Assembly (NCBI GenBank): GCA_018668795.1
Contig: JABJBD010000115.1
Coordinates: forward strand, 1 to 5,582
Reading direction: 5' to 3'
Length of the DNA stretch: 5,582 nt
Origin: Candidatus Puniceispirillum sp.
Lineage (GTDB): Bacteria > Pseudomonadota > Alphaproteobacteria > Puniceispirillales > Puniceispirillaceae
A program made the translations under genes and the position numbers. Positions 5,567-5,582 of this stretch are shown piece after piece; within the stretch, counting starts at the first letter, position 1, and each line of letters opens with the position of its first letter. The notes below the pieces were generated by a model. That model did not search any database, was not told where the DNA came from, and saw only the letters and a list, made by a program, of their open reading frames with translations.

Positions 5567-5582
5567 CTATGTGCCATGCTAG

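Overview
The window reads as a chromosomal segment of an alphaproteobacterium, probably marine and of medium GC (judged by eye, not measured). It carries most of the accessory machinery of a cobalamin (corrinoid)-dependent methyl-transfer and folate one-carbon pathway. The protein set is a RACo-type ferredoxin/ASKHA activator, a pterin-binding methyltransferase, two methylenetetrahydrofolate reductase (MTHFR) family proteins and a small protein of the 'virulence factor' family. As I recall, this set recurs in Roseobacter- and SAR116-like bacteria. The lineage is an inference; no rRNA or taxonomic marker is present.

Layout, left to right: (1) positions 1-927, minus strand, the N-terminal 309 residues of a 2Fe-2S ferredoxin/ASKHA protein whose C-terminus lies beyond the left edge; (2) 958-1860, minus, a methyltetrahydrofolate:corrinoid methyltransferase of the dihydropteroate synthase fold; (3) a 236-bp gap with no convincing gene; (4) 2097-3017, minus, a canonical MetF-type MTHFR; (5) a 119-bp divergent control region with two dyads; (6) 3137-4075, plus, a MetR-like LysR regulator, whose stop lies 2 bp from (7) 4078-4977, minus, a divergent MTHFR paralogue; (8) a 210-bp gap holding an operator-like dyad and, at its right end, a hairpin that overlaps the stop of (9) 5188-5505, minus, a 105-residue 'virulence factor' family protein; (10) a 10-bp tandem repeat array immediately upstream of that gene, near the right edge.

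Working model (inference): a substrate-specific methyltransferase and corrinoid protein, neither visible here and presumably encoded nearby, take methyl groups from a methylated compound. The DHPS-fold enzyme moves the methyl from methyl-Co(III) to tetrahydrofolate. One or both MTHFR proteins oxidise methyl-THF to methylene-THF. The RACo-like protein rescues corrinoid inactivated to Co(II). The MetR-like regulator, placed between the two MTHFR genes, would tie expression to homocysteine or methionine status. The strongest points are the gene identities. The least explained items are the non-canonical second MTHFR, the small 'virulence factor' protein, and the tandem repeat array in front of it.
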